From Neoceratodus forsteri (lineage: Eukaryota > Chordata > Ceratodontiformes > Ceratodontidae), in the NCBI GenBank assembly GCA_016271365.2, contig CM028136.1, forward strand, positions 471,198,001 to 471,262,000: a DNA stretch of 64,000 nt, read 5' to 3'. The notes under the pieces are model-generated. The model was given only the letters and a program-made list of their open reading frames with translations. It searched no databases and was not told the DNA's origin. Position 1 is the first letter of the stretch. Every line of letters starts with the position of its first letter. Both the position numbers and the translations under genes were made by a program. Shown here one piece after another: positions 21,190 to 32,619 of the stretch.

Positions 21190-24150
21190 CTAGTGGTCAT
21201 ATAGGGTCTTAAATGATGAAATGCTGATAAGAGAGCTAAGCTTCAATGTTTTTTGTATTGTATTCCACAAGGATGGTAGTGCAAAGCTTATAGCCATTCT
21301 CCCAAGGTGAGATTTTAGCTTAAGAACCTTTAAGTAAATAGAAAGGAGTAGCTTCTTAATGCATATGTTCCAGGTTTGCATAGAGGGAGGCAATCAGAGA
21401 TGTACGGGGGGGAGTTTCTTACAAATGTCTCTGAATGTCCAGAGTAGCACATATTTTGCCTGGAGTGAAGGGAGGTCCACCCCACTGTTGTATAAAGGGT
21501 ACAATGGTGCATGTCATGAGGTAGATCAGTGATAAATCTCAAGGATCTATGGTACAATGTGTCCAATTTAGCTAGCTGCAAGGATGGGCAGTGGCTATAA
21601 AGAAAGTCAGCATAGTCGACCAGGGAGAGAAATGTGGTTTGTACAAGCTGCTTTTTGGCGTTGCTGGCAAGGTATTCTTTAATCCTGAATAATAAGCCAA
21701 GCCTCTGTCTTAATCTCTTTAGCAGGTCTTCAATGTGATCCATAAATGAGAGTTTGGGGTCCAGCCACACTCCTGGATACTTAAATTTGCTAACAAATTC
21801 TAGATTTTCACCCAGAATTGAGGTATTCTGAGGTATGGTACCAACAATGGATGGGTTTGCTTCATGGGGAAAGGGAGAAAATAGCATAGCCTTGGTTTTC
21901 TTTGCATTTAATAACAGTTTTTTGTTTAGGAGTTAGCCCTGAAGAAGACTGAATTCAGTTTGAAGGTCTTTACAGGCTGTATCTGGTGAAGAGCGGCTTA
22001 GATAGAGGACCATGTCATCTGCAAATAGATGAATGTTAGCCTTAGATATATTATTGTCAATATTGTTTATGTAAATTGCAAACAGTAAAGGACCCAGAAT
22101 CAATCCCTGAGGGACCCCTCTTTGTAGAGGTTTAAGGGGTGAAAGTTCACCATCTGCCTTTATTTCCTGCCACCGATTGGAATGGTAATCATCAAATCAA
22201 TGTAAGGATAGAGAATACAGACCTATTGACTTAAGGGATGAGAGGAGCAGGCCGTGGTTGACAGTGTCAATGGCCTTGGACAAGTCTAGAAATACAGCAC
22301 AGACATATTTCCTATCATCCAGGTCTCGCTGCCAATCGTTAGTCACGTTAGCCAGGCCCGTGATGGTGCTGTGATGTGCTCTAAAGCTGGATTGCATAGG
22401 ATTTAGAAGATTCATACATTCCACATATGTTTTTAGCTGCCTGCTTATGACTTTTTCCAGTAATTTAGACAGAATAGGTAGTAGTGAAATTGGCCTATAA
22501 ATGTTTAGGTCACCAGGATCCCCAGATTTGAACAAGGGGATGACATGAGCTGTTTTCCATACTGGTGGGAGAATTCCTTGGGACAATGAAAGACTGAATA
22601 AATGGGTAATTGGTGCAGACAAGATGTGGTAGGCAACCTTTAGAAAGTAAGGAGCCAGGGAGTCTGCGCCTGCACTTTTCTTGGTGTCCAGTTTTAAGAG
22701 GAGTTCTTCAGCCTCCTTCAGGGAAGTGTGCTGAAGGGAGAAGACTGAATTGCTTGGAGGAGGCTCTGAGCTTTGCACATCCAATTGAGAGCATAGGGAA
22801 CAAGCTGGGGAGTTGTCGAAAGCAAGACCTGCGGTGGCAACGTGGTTATTAAAGGTGTCCATGATTTCCATTTTATCACAGATGGTGGTGCTGCCAGAGA
22901 TAATCTCTGCAGGCAATGAAGTTCCTGGGGTATTTCCAGACATATCCTTAATGGATTTCCAAAAATTGGAGGAGCTCTTAGAAGCAGAATTCAGCTCCAG
23001 GCGGTAGAAGGATGCCTTTGCATCTCTTGTCTTCTTGGTGCATGCATTCCTGGCTTTCCTAAAATTACACCAATCCAGCGATGCCTTGGTAGTTCATGCT
23101 TTTTTCCAAAGCTTATCCCTGCTCAGTAATACAGCTTTGAGTTCAGACGTGAACCAGTGACAGGTTCTTCCCCTTACCCTAACTTTTACAAAAGGGGCAT
23201 ACTTGTTTAAGGCCTCAGACATAATTTCGGAAAAGATCTCCTTAGCCAAGTGGACCTAGCTAGCTAGATAAAAGTCCTGCCAATGCATTGAATATTTTAA
23301 TTCATCAAGGTAGGCAGCCAGATCAAAGTTACGTCTCGACCTTTTGATGGAAAACCTTGACATAGATGGTGGGTTCTGAACCAACCTTATACTAGCTATA
23401 ATGCTATGATCACTAACATTGGAGAAGAATACTCCTGCATGGGAGAATAGGTACAGTTTGCTAGTTAGGATAACATCCAGCAACGTGCTATTGGCAGGGG
23501 TCTTTTTGTTAGGGTGTGTGGGTTCATCAGTAAGTTGTGTTACGCCAAGGGCATCACAAAACTCCTTAAGCGGTGCAGCAACTTGGGACAACCAATCAAA
23601 GTTAAGGTCCCCAAGGATAACTGTTTCTAGTGAATCATGCTCCATAACCTTTGTTAGATGGGTAAGAATTTGAGGACCAGAAGAGGGGGGTCTATAGCAG
23701 CCTATAACACGTATTGCCGAAGTTGAGGATATCTCCAATTTTAGAGCTAGACATTCAAATTGGTTGGCGATAGATGACGAATCCAGACATGTAATTGTGT
23801 ATTTGTTCTTGACATAGATGGCTACACCTCCCCCCAGTTGGCCTGTCAGCTCTGAGTAATAAGTATTCTGGGATGTTAATTTCACTATCAGGCGTGGATG
23901 GTCTAAGCCAAGATTCAGAGATCACTAAGACATCAGGTTTAGTGTGACTGACCCATGCTTGAATCAATGTGAACTTTTTTAATAGGCTGCATACGTTCAT
24001 GTGCATGAATTGCATGCCTTTCAGGTTTGCTAAGTCCGAGGGTGAAGTAATAGTATTTACTGGACCGGGGTTAGTCTCAATGTCAACAGAACACAACAGA
24101 AGGAGCAGGAGAAGTTTCCTTAAGGAGGCAAGGGACATTATAAACTTCAT
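21190..24150 (-). pseudogene. L2-like ORF: 2A leader, endonuclease, RT; broken
   Basis: Likely start is ATG 24150 (A at -3). An upstream ATG at 24519 is in the same frame but its 123 codons look non-coding. Residues 1-30 form the leader and 2A. The endonuclease shows MNVCSLLKK, ISESWLRPS, GGGVAIYVKN, IGCYRPPSS, LGDLNFDW and SDHSIIASI. RT shows KKSAGADSLAPY, YRPISLLPILSK, QSSFRAHHST, FLDLSKAIDTVNH, the R-GVPQG region (22106-22118) and LFADD (22014-22025), so both catalytic aspartates persist. The thumb/C-terminus has FKYPGVWLDPKLSF. Frameshifts occur near 23850, 23255 and 22200. It is a recently broken copy compared with its host LINE. Confidence 0.85.
24061..24150 (-). other. Leucine-rich leader plus 2A ribosome-skipping motif
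   Basis: The first 30 codons of the L2-like ORF encode a short basic n-region (MKFIMSLASLRK), seven leucines, then CSVDIETNPGP. The last eight residues match the 2A consensus D(V/I)ExNPGP exactly; the skip would fall between G (24064-24066) and P (24061-24063). 2A peptides act co-translationally in the ribosome, releasing the upstream peptide without a stop codon. The hydrophobic run resembles a signal peptide, so skipping could separate an ER-targeted leader from a cytosolic or nuclear endonuclease-RT. The motif is seen directly; activity is inferred. Confidence 0.85.
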
Positions 24151-24639
24151 TGTATGTAAATGACTGTGGTAGGAGTCAGGCCGAGAAAGCAGGAACCCAT
24201 GCTTAGACCTGGACTGCCCCAATGCCACAATTACCAATATCCTGGCTTGGAGATATATGGGGAGGTAACTACATGGGATAACTGAGAGTATGCTCTGTGG
24301 TGGCAGTTCGACACCAGTCCCACCACTGTAGGTGGTACTAATAGGAGGATGTAAGTAAGGAAGTCTGACAGCACAGAGGTAATTATAGGCAAAGAAGCAA
24401 TATACCCGGCAGCCCACTGGGGGACTATAGTCTCCCCTGCTGGTTGAATGGGGGAGCTCTGGTACTGTGCAAGACGTAAGAAAAGAAGAAGCAAAACGTG
24501 GAGCCAGAGGGGCACCCACATGGTAAGGCCTTATTAATAGCGGATGTGATTGAGCTGTCTTGCTCTTACAGTCAGGCTTGATTAGTAGCCTGTACCATTG
24601 TCTCTAATATCGTCAAGGAAGAGATAAGAAGTTACCACT

Positions 24640-25000
24640 CAAGTAGAAACAGCATACTAATTGGTCCTGCAAGCTCATTTAACAGTTCTCTTAATACTCT
24701 GGGGGTGAATTTTATTGGGCCCTGTGATTTGTTTATATTTAATTTTCCATGTCTGTTTTTAACCTCTTGTTCTGTGATATTAGCTATTATTTTCCCATTT
24801 GACCAATGTTTTCTATTAGTAGGCTACAGTCAGATTTAACATGGTACAGTATATGTTTATAATATAATTACTAAAAATGTCAGACATAGCTTGTTCACTA
24901 TCATTTTGTTTTTCCCCTACAGATACTGTAGTGGTTCCACCTTTGGGTGGCCACCCTTCAGGCTACTAATGTTGCTAAATAAGTTTTTCTTGGATGAAAG
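24640..25000 (-). mobile_element. Old CR1-clade LINE, pre-RT part (segment 3 of 3)
   Basis: Minus-strand translation around 24790-24650 reads TEQEVKNRHGKLNINKS-GP, then LRELLNELAGPISMLF. This is the linker and RT-0 region that should precede the TKGKV...LASITPVHKKGS block found at about 20580-20500. The L2-like LINE lies exactly between them. Upstream (toward 25000) the coding trace fades. Confidence 0.7.
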
Positions 25001-26849
25001 AGAAGGACTAGGAATCAAGTGAGAGGCAGGCAGGTCCTGGATGTTGGAAAATGCTAGAGATGGCTATAATACACTGGGCAGCAGATTGAGTCAAAGTCCC
25101 CAGTGATTGGAGAAAGCTGGTGGGCTGGTTGGCAGATTAAATGAAGGCTGGGAGAAGGCAACAGGTTTAATACAGGACTAAGCCGATATGATCTTTGATT
25201 ATGAAAACCTAGTAGTAAAGTAATTATATATGAAGGTAGCCAAAAACACACAAAGAGTGAGCCAAACATGGGAACAAGGAAGGAATCCTAATGGAGAAAA
25301 AGTGGAAAAGGGGGAAGAGTAAACAAAATTAAAAATAGTAGACTACAGTGGCACGCAGAAGGAGGCAAACTGGGATGAGCAAACAAAAAGAAAGGCAAGG
25401 AGGGAAACAGAAGCAGATGGTATTGGGGGCAGGGAGCAAAAATGGAAATGAATGGAAAGACAACAGCAGGAGCACAGCAACAATGGAGACCATTAGGGAG
25501 GACAGGAAGGACAACAGCAAAGCAAAAGAGCAAACAAGAGAGGCAACAGTGGCTGGTAGGTGAGCCACATATGAATCAGCTAGGCCAGATAGTATAAATG
25601 TGGGCTTGATGGGTTAAAATAGAAAGAATGTTAGGAGAAGTTTTGTCAGCTGTCCATCAGACCTAAAGCAAATCCTTTTATAAACTGCATGTAAATATTT
25701 TTGAAATTGTGTTTGAAGATTCGAAACTTCTGTAAGAATTAAATTCCCATCAGCTCTTGCAAACAAATTACACACTTTATTATTACCTTACTTCTACCGA
25801 AGCTGTCATCATTAACAGATGTAAAGCTCTATGCATAGTTAGCTGGTGTAACCAAGAAGTGGAGGCTGGGGTTAATTTTGCACAGAAGGAGCAGAACTGA
25901 GACACAACAATAGGGATGAGAATGACTACTTTTTTCTCATCTGGCAATCAGGAGAAACATGCCTCTGATGCCATTAGGATGAAGCCAGTCCAGTTAACAG
26001 CATGAGGTTAAACATGGTTATTTAGTCCTTATTTCATAGCCCAGGATATAGGAATGAAAGGGAAAATTTCAAAGCAAGAACTGTGCAACCTCACACTATC
26101 CCCACCAAAGGTGAATCTCACACAATCTTTCATGTTACTGATGCCCACACCTGAAGGTCATCAATGACAAACAGGGCCTTCTTATCAGTTGGAAGGGGCT
26201 GGCCAAGATTCCTCAAAGGAAACATTTGGTTTGAGAACAATAACACTGAGTAAAACACTAGTTCAATAATAACACTGTTCTCACTTATTGAGTAGTCTAG
26301 TAATCAAATCATTATTAAAGAATCATCATAATCGAGTTTTGCGAGGTAATCACATTCGGTGATGCAGTCAGTGTTCACTATGACAGAAAATAGCTTCATT
26401 AATTATTCCTGTTTATTTCCCTTTCTGTGTGCTTGTTACAGTAGGTTTTATTACTTCAACCTCTTGCAGGAGAGTCAGGGGACCAGTGAGATGCTTTCAC
26501 ATGAGGGAATAAGACAGACACATGAGGGGGGGGTCACAATTTTGCACTGAGTCCTAAACCATAGCCTCTCACCTTTCTGGCTCCATGATGAAAAGGCCCC
26601 CTAGAATGAGTATGGATCAGCGGTATACATATTCCTAACAAACCTAGCTGGTAGCTCAGTAATACTTATGTTATTTAGTATAGTTAGTTCATTCGTTCGT
26701 TCAAATGTTTTGCCAGGAAGGACATACCAAGCTTAGAACAGCTCATGTTCAGATGCATCCTGAAGGAAAAGGGTGTAGGAGTACATATGGTAATACACAT
26801 AGCAACAATGTGTTAATACAATAGTGAGGAAATGTTAACAGAGAAGCTT
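25001..26849. other. Gene-free stretch
   Basis: 25270-25560 is purine-rich (AG on plus), which yields long but meaningless open frames on both strands. 26690-26705 is a short (attcgttc)-type repeat followed by a MIR-like ttttgccaggaaggacat block. No gene is recognised. Confidence 0.4.
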
Positions 26850-27960
26850 AGAAACATAGAAGTTGTTGGCAGAAAAGGACCTCCTGGCCCACTGTTCTGC
26901 TCTAAAGTCCCTTCCTACTGTGCTACTGTAGACCCTAAGTGATCTCTGGCCTTATCCCCACAGCCCTGTTACTATGGTCCCCTCATGTCTAGCCCATACA
27001 TGTTTGAAACCTGTTAACATTTCGGTACCCACCACTTCTGCTGGGAGGCTGTTCCAGGTGTCCACCATCATTTCCATAAAAAAATATTTCTTCACATACC
27101 CGCTAGGTCTCCCCCCTTCCAGCTTCATATCATGCCTTCTTGCCCTTGAGCATCTCTTTCTGTGCAATATACCACTCTCATGTACCTTATTGATACCCTT
27201 GAGGTATTTGAATGTTTCTATCATGTCTCCCTTTCTCTCCTCTCCTCCAGTGAGTACATATTTAATTTCCTGAGCCTTGCCTCATAGGGCTTCTGATGTA
27301 GGCCATGCACCATTTTGGTTGCCCTTCTCTGTACTGCTCCACCTGATCTATGTTGTTCCTGAGATGGGGCCCCCAGAACTGGACACAGTACTCCAGGTGT
27401 GGCCTCACCATTGGTCTATACAGGGGTAACACTGTCTCCCTTTTTCTGATGGTGATACCCCTCCCCATGCACCCAAGCACCCTACTAACCTATCCCACTG
27501 CTTTGCTACCTTCAGATCATCAGATATGATGACCCCAAGATCCCTTCCTGTTTTGTGATTGTTAACACCTCCACCCCTAACTGTTATGTTGCCCTTGGGT
27601 TTCTGTGCTCCATTTGCATAATTTTACAGTTTTTGGTGATGAGGCCCAGTTGCCAAATCCTTGACTAGTTTTCCAGATTTTTTAGATCTTCCTTCATCCC
27701 CCCCCCCCCCAGGTGTCCACTCTGTTGATTTCTGTGTCATCCATGAACAGGCATACCTTTCCTTTCAGCCAATCAGAGATGTCACTAATAAAGACATTGA
27801 AAAGGACCAGTCCCAGTGCTGACCCCTGAGGCACCCCACTGGTTACCTTACCTTCCTCTGAGTGAACTCAATTTACCACCACCCTCTAAGTTCCATTACT
27901 TAGCCAGCTTTGTACCCATTTTACTATATTTGGACCTACTCCCATGCTGTATACTTGAAA
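26850..27960 (-). mobile_element. CR1-like LINE, 3' part with RT fragments
   Basis: Minus-strand CR1, 5'-truncated. The 3' end at 26850 carries gaaacatagaagttgttggcag. Upstream in reading order: YLKGINKVHESG and FMEMMVDTWNSLPAEVV (C-terminal end, 27224-26952), MGRGITIRKRETVLPLYRP (27480-27420), CLFMDD (catalytic box, Ala changed to Met) near 27745, and a GVPQGS-like block near 27840. A C-run lies at 27703-27713. Frames are broken in several places. Confidence 0.82.
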
Positions 27961-28239
27961 TACATAGTTGTGAGTTATTACATTAGCATAATGAAAAAAG
28001 CAGGTGCATAGAAAGCAAATTAAAAACACAACAGATAAGCAGTGCACAAAGTAATAACTGTAACTGAGCAGTAAGGGAGGAAAAACCATAAAGTGAACAG
28101 TGAAGGGGAGCCCCACTACAGAGTTAGGTGGAACAGTAAGGTTTAAAAGCAGTAACAGGACAGATCTGTGAACTCACAGAGGAGGTTTTTAAGACAAAAA
28201 GATTGGCAACAGAATGGATAACAAGGGAGAGGTTATTGA

Positions 28240-28975
28240 GAATCAGAAAGGAAATGCAGCTTGACTGCTAATGGCTTAGTGCAAGGGAAGAAGGAAGGGC
28301 GACTGTCAGGGGCATTCCTAAAATAAGGCAGCCAATATTTACCAAAGAAAGGGTCCAAAAGGGACTTGCATCTACAAAAGTAGATAAAGACCAAGGGCTG
28401 AATGGGATGCACCCAATGGTGCTCAAGGAATTGGCTGCAGAACTGGCTGAAGTCCTAGTAGTGCTCTTCAATAACTCGATTCTGACAGGGGTAGTTCCAA
28501 AAGACTGGAGGGTAGTGAATGTAGTTCCCTTACACAAGGGGGGGCAAAGAGCAACCAGGGAATTACTGATCTCTCTACCTTACCTCTGTAGTGGGTAAAC
28601 TGATGGAGTCACTGATCAAAGAAGACCTTGTGAACTACCTAGAGAGCAATGATCTACAGGATAGTAAACAGCACTGGTTTGTAGCATGGAGGTCTTGTCA
28701 GGCCAACCTTATAGTTTTCTTTGTGTAATGAAGGTAGTAGTTCTGTGGTGGAGCCATGGAATAGTCTGCCAGAGGAGGTGGTGGGTAACAAGACCATAAA
28801 TGGTTTAAAACATGGCTGGGACAGAGTGAATGGTTTGGTGGTTACTCAGGAGTGTCACAGTAGGAAGGAGAGCGGGGGGGGAGGACTGGAGGGGATAAAA
28901 CCCTGCATGTACAACAGGTCCTGGGACAGATAGGCAGATCTGGGCAGACTACAGGGACCAACATTGTTTATGTTT
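28240..28975 (+). mobile_element. CR1-like LINE, internally deleted
   Basis: Plus-strand CR1. 28300-28720 holds the pre-RT linker and first RT blocks (MHPMVLKELAAELAEVLVVLFNNS, then VPKDWRVVNVVPLHKGG, and further on a broken NYRPVSL-type block). At about 28725 it jumps directly to the 3' coding end (VVEPWNSLPEEVVGNKTINGLKHGWDR, 28740-28830), so the RT palm and thumb are deleted. It ends near 28975 with the gggcagactacagg type 3' sequence. Inactive. Confidence 0.75.
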
Positions 28976-29089
28976 ATGTGAAAGAATGAGTGTTTGAGTT
29001 TCAATGGGAGCAAGAAGAGGATGAGAAATAATTGAGGGAACTAAGAAGTGGGAAAGCCAAAATATAGAGATAAAGGAGGCACAATGGGA

Positions 29090-29315
29090 GAGGTGCTGGC
29101 TACAAGAGAGAAGATCCTAAGTGAAGTGTAAAGTAAACAGTGGTGAGTGCCAGGGGGAGGAGGCAGTCAAAGGCAAACAGACAGAAAGAGTGAAAAAGGG
29201 GGTCTAGTTTGGCCAGGATGGATTTAGGTACTGCACTATACACAATGTCACCATAGTCAATGATCAGTAGGACTATTTTAAGGATGATCTCACTACACAT
29301 AGGAAGCAGGACACG
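29090..29315 (-). mobile_element. L2-like RT C-terminal fragment
   Basis: Short minus-strand fragment encoding LLIIDYGDIVYSAVPKSILAKLDPL, the conserved stretch after the RT thumb in L2-like LINEs (compare SLVDYADFLYSHCPSLQLAKLDTLYH in the 20.6-24.6 kb element). Truncated on both sides. Confidence 0.65.
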
Positions 29316-29319
29316 TATA

Positions 29320-30250
29320 AAGATACATCATGCCATCACAAAGTAGAACAGGTCCCTCCAGGCATCATCCTATGGGTGTGGCCATATTGCAACTTCCCAA
29401 AGACCCTAGGTATGCACAGTCTTCCAACAGGCTCCCAACTGCTAACCAAAAATCCTCACCAGCCCCCATGAGGATGTACTCAGAGTTCACTATCATCCTC
29501 AATGCACATGGTCATCCATACAATTGCATCATACTACGTAGTTCTGAAAAACCTCTTTTCTAACAAACCTCCAGTATTGCACCACTAGTCAATGGTCTCC
29601 ACCATTTCTCCATTTCTTCTTGGGCAGATCATAGTTCAATGGGAAAACAGGTGAGCTATGATCTATTAGTGCTGGACAGTCCTCTTCCTCCTCCTTCCTC
29701 TGGTGCTGGGGCCAAAACCTCTAACCCCTCTCTCTCCTACTCAGTTCTGAATCTGATCTCCTGTCTGAAGTGCAGCAATGAAGATCAGTCTGTCTACTTC
29801 CTTGGCACATGGCCCTAATCAGAGCCTATATACAGCAAGGAATCTCAATTAACCCTGTGATGCTAAAGCAAACATACAATCAGTGAACCCACAGAGATCC
29901 TGGGGTTGCATTCAGCTACCTGACACATCAATATTTACTTGCTCTAGTAGCCCTAGGGAGCTCTCTTCCAATAACCAGTTGTTGGGTACCACAACTATTG
30001 GATTGATGCAGGCTCCTGTTAACTGAGCTGTAGCTGTCATTTTTCTCCAAGGTTGCTTAAACATAAATAAATATGCATTGAAAGATGTCTCTTTAGACTT
30101 GTATGGGACATGCCCCTACAATCTCCCTGCTTAAACATTATAAAACATCTGAGTGTGGTGCTGGGGCCAGAGGACCAGGACATGAAAGAGATCAGCTGAC
30201 CATGGGTTTGGCCCCAGTTACAATTCTTTCCATTCTGAATGGACATGCTT
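29320..30250. other. Gene-free stretch
   Basis: No gene or recognisable repeat. Base composition is unremarkable. Confidence 0.35.
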
Positions 30251-30254
30251 AAAG

Positions 30255-30452
30255 GAAAAGGGGAAATTGTTTAACCAGGAAAGGCACACTAAGCCAAAGC
30301 TTGTTTCCAGGTACAACCTGGGAGCACAAGGAAATTAAATGACTTCCCCAGGGTCACACAGTATGCAAGTGTGGGCGTGGGAGTCAAACCCTGGTTTCCA
30401 TGTTTTCAGCTCAGAGACTTAAACCACTGTGTTATACTGCCTGTTTAAAAAT
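30255..30452 (+). repeat. MIR/CORE-SINE-like fragment
   Basis: Contains attaaatgacttccccagggtcacacag, agtcaaaccctgg and cttaaaccactgtgttatactgcc in MIR order (blocks quoted separately). Upstream ttgtttaaccaggaaaggcacac also occurs in the copies near 13695 and 26705, marking a family-specific 5' extension. Non-coding. Confidence 0.7.
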
Positions 30453-30599
30453 TTAAAATTCTACTTCTGGCAGAAATGGGCTAGTGCTGCCGTAAGGTAA
30501 TGGACTATGAAGCCCAAACAGATAAATAAATTTAAAAAAAGACTTTAAAATGTACTTTAAGAAAGCAATTTAAAAAATTAACACATACAGCCTCCTTGT

Positions 30600-31160
30600 T
30601 ATGGCCCATGAGTGTGACAAATATAATATCACAGAGTTCTCTAGTTTTAAAGTTACAGGTGCATACAATTTATCAGTTTACATACTTGCAAATTTTAATT
30701 AGAAATGTCTGTAAGTTTGATTACTTATAACTCATCCCAGTTTAAAGCTACAATGTGAAATATGGCACACATATCCATGTGACACAGTTGTTTAAATGTT
30801 ACAAACTTGGTGAAGGCTGGATAAGTTTTTTTTTTTAATTAAATGGAAATAAGTGAAATTGAAATGGCTGCAAAATTTTTGAACAATGTTTGGCCTCCTA
30901 TATCTCAGTCCACTGTAATACTTGAGATCTATAACTTGGTATAAATGCCCATGTTTTATGGTTCTTTCTCTCTTGAAACAGTGGAGAAATGTGAGCAAGG
31001 ACATTTAAAATGAGCTGAAAATAACTGAAAATTAAATGTTGAGGAAATGTTATGCCGCCTATAATTCATCCCCCTTTTAAGCTACAAATTAGAACCTTGG
31101 TAAACTTACAAAAGTGGTATGGACCTGCCTGCACATCTCCCAGCTTAAGTAAAATTTGGA
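30600..31160 (+). repeat. Unclassified AT-rich repeat, interrupted by SINE
   Basis: Blocks at 30718 (attacttataactcatccca, tttaaagctacaa, aacttggtgaa) and 31055 (ctataattcatcccc, tttaagctacaaatt, accttggtaaac) are diverged direct copies about 335 bp apart. The repeat continues after the SINE at 31748 (gatgagtgcttttaaaatg). Non-coding. Confidence 0.5.
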
Positions 31161-31747
31161 TGAGTGCTTTTTTTTGTGTGCTATCTTTTTTACCCCACCG
31201 ACACTCCAGTGACCACCTCTTCTTCTGGCCTCCTAGTTCTCCACTATCCCTGACAATCCTCTTCAAGAGCTCTCCCCTCTGCTTACACATATTGCAGACA
31301 GCCCCCAAGTTTTGTCCCAGAATATCCCATTGCCGGGTGGGTCCCCCTCCTCCTCCAAGAGGGAGGGCACTGGGGAGAGGGAAGCCCAGCACACTATTTT
31401 TGTCACGATCCCCAGGGGCACTGCTGTGGAGAAGGAGACTCTCCAGCGGTATCCAGTGATGTGGAGGATGGAAGCCATCATTCGGCAGGTGCCAAAGCTG
31501 TTTTCTGGTTATCGAGAGTCCTTTCTATGCTGCTATGTGTAGTGCCCCTGTTCTCCACCAGGGGCTGCCACAGAGCGGAGCCATTCCCTAACCCACCCCA
31601 GAGGAGGAGAGCAGTCCTCTGGGAGTGCAATCCTCTCCTTCCCCTGCCAGTCCCTGGTGCTCTGAGTCTGTTCCCAAACCTGGGATGCCGACGTGGTTCA
31701 AGGTGTGGCATCCAGCACTTCAACCTTCTGTGCCACCAGGCCAGCAG
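31161..31747 (-). mobile_element. tRNA-headed SINE, copy 1, about 590 bp
   Basis: GC-rich insert flanked by a 12-bp direct repeat, atgagtgctttt, at about 31148-31159 and 31748-31759, with a T-run at its left edge (a poly(A) tail on the minus strand). On the minus strand it begins gctggcctggtggcacag, with an A-box-like tggcacagaagg and a B-box-like caggtttggga about 60 bases on. This suggests a tRNA-derived head. It ends ggagtgtcgg...ggtaaaaaagata, shared with copy 2. Long for a SINE; no protein recognised. LINE machinery is the likely source of mobility. Confidence 0.65.
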
Positions 31748-32024
31748 ATGAGTGCTTTTAAAATGATATCCAAATAACATAAATTTAAATTTTTGGTAGA
31801 ATGTCATGGAATTTTAACAGGAATTCTGCAAAATTTCGAAGAATCAGAATCGTAATTCTGCTTGGATTCTGCAGTGGTAGGAATTACAAAAGAGAACGTA
31901 CTATAATCAGACAGATACAGAAAAAGATTACCAAAAATAATTAAAAAAAAAGTGCAGATAAATATGTGAAGACTGTATAATGTAGCATACATAAACAATT
32001 ACTAGCATATACTGCATAAAGTGT

Positions 32025-32389
32025 TTGAAGCAGCAGTGCAATGAAACTCGGCAAAATAATGTGATCCTACCCATTTTTCACCATAAAAGATTCCAGACAT
32101 TTTACAGTTTAATTTGGTAGTACAATTTTCCAATTCCACCAAAATTTGAGTGGTTTATAAATATTTTAATTGATTTTGTTCTCAAGAAAAAATATGGCCA
32201 CTGCATTTTGTATAGAAATAGCATGGCAGACCGGGTAAGGATTAGGACAGAAAAAAAAAGATTTATGGTGCACAGCACAGGGGGTACAGTACCTAGACAA
32301 GTACAATTGACAGGCATGCTAATATTTTTCTTAATAGTAGCTAAACCTAACATTTAAAAAAAAATGTTTTCATTGCACTGCTGCTTTAA
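32025..32389. mobile_element. TIR element (MITE-like), copy 1
   Basis: A 365-bp non-coding element. The left end is ttgaagcagcagtgcaatg; the right end is its complement, cattgcactgctgctttaa. A related copy is at 36062-36419 with the same internal order (ataaaagattccag, ttctcaagaaaaaa, atggcca, catggtgcacagca-like). The TTAA at the better-preserved ends suggests a TTAA target site, but superfamily is uncertain. Confidence 0.75.
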
Positions 32390-32465
32390 ATGTCATAACC
32401 ACAAAATGCAAGTGCAGCATTCAGAATGATAGTTACAGAGAACCTTTCCTCTCTTTTGGAACACC

Positions 32466-32468
32466 CCC

Positions 32469-32493
<25 letters not shown>
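32466..32493. repeat. (CA)n microsatellite
   Basis: About 13 CA dinucleotides following a short C-run. Confidence 0.9.
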
Positions 32494-32499
<6 letters not shown>

Positions 32500-32619
32500 T
32501 GAAAGGAGCATTACCTGCCCCAAAGTTTGATTGCTACATAACTCTTAATTTTCATGCACCTTCAATTTGGGAGGGTAGGGCTCTTGTTTTGGCTCCATGG
32601 AGCAAAGAGCTCAATTCCT

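Larger units (their letters stand above)
20587..24600 (-). mobile_element. L2-like LINE, about 4 kb, with 2A leader
   Basis: Nearly full-length minus-strand LINE. Its 3' tail is a short TGAT-type microsatellite (gattgattgattgat on the minus strand, 20587-20602). From the 5' end: a leader of about 450 bp (24600-24151), then a single ORF with a leucine-rich leader and 2A motif (24150-24061), APE endonuclease (24030-23256), linker (22943-22600), RT (22600-21960) and C-terminal region (21890-21190). It sits inside the old CR1-clade LINE. No separate ORF1 is seen. RT style (NIYRPISLLPILSK, LFADD) is L2/Rex-like rather than CR1 proper; clade is uncertain. Confidence 0.85.

Noticed and set aside
23755..24519. 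Start of the L2-like ORF at 24519
   Set aside because: The 123 codons upstream of 24150 show no protein-like pattern. The leader and 2A begin naturally at ATG 24150, so the upstream part is taken as 5' UTR.
25270..25570. Open frames on both strands
   Set aside because: Purine-rich tract gives Lys/Arg/Gln on one strand and Leu/Ser/Phe on the other; no protein signature.
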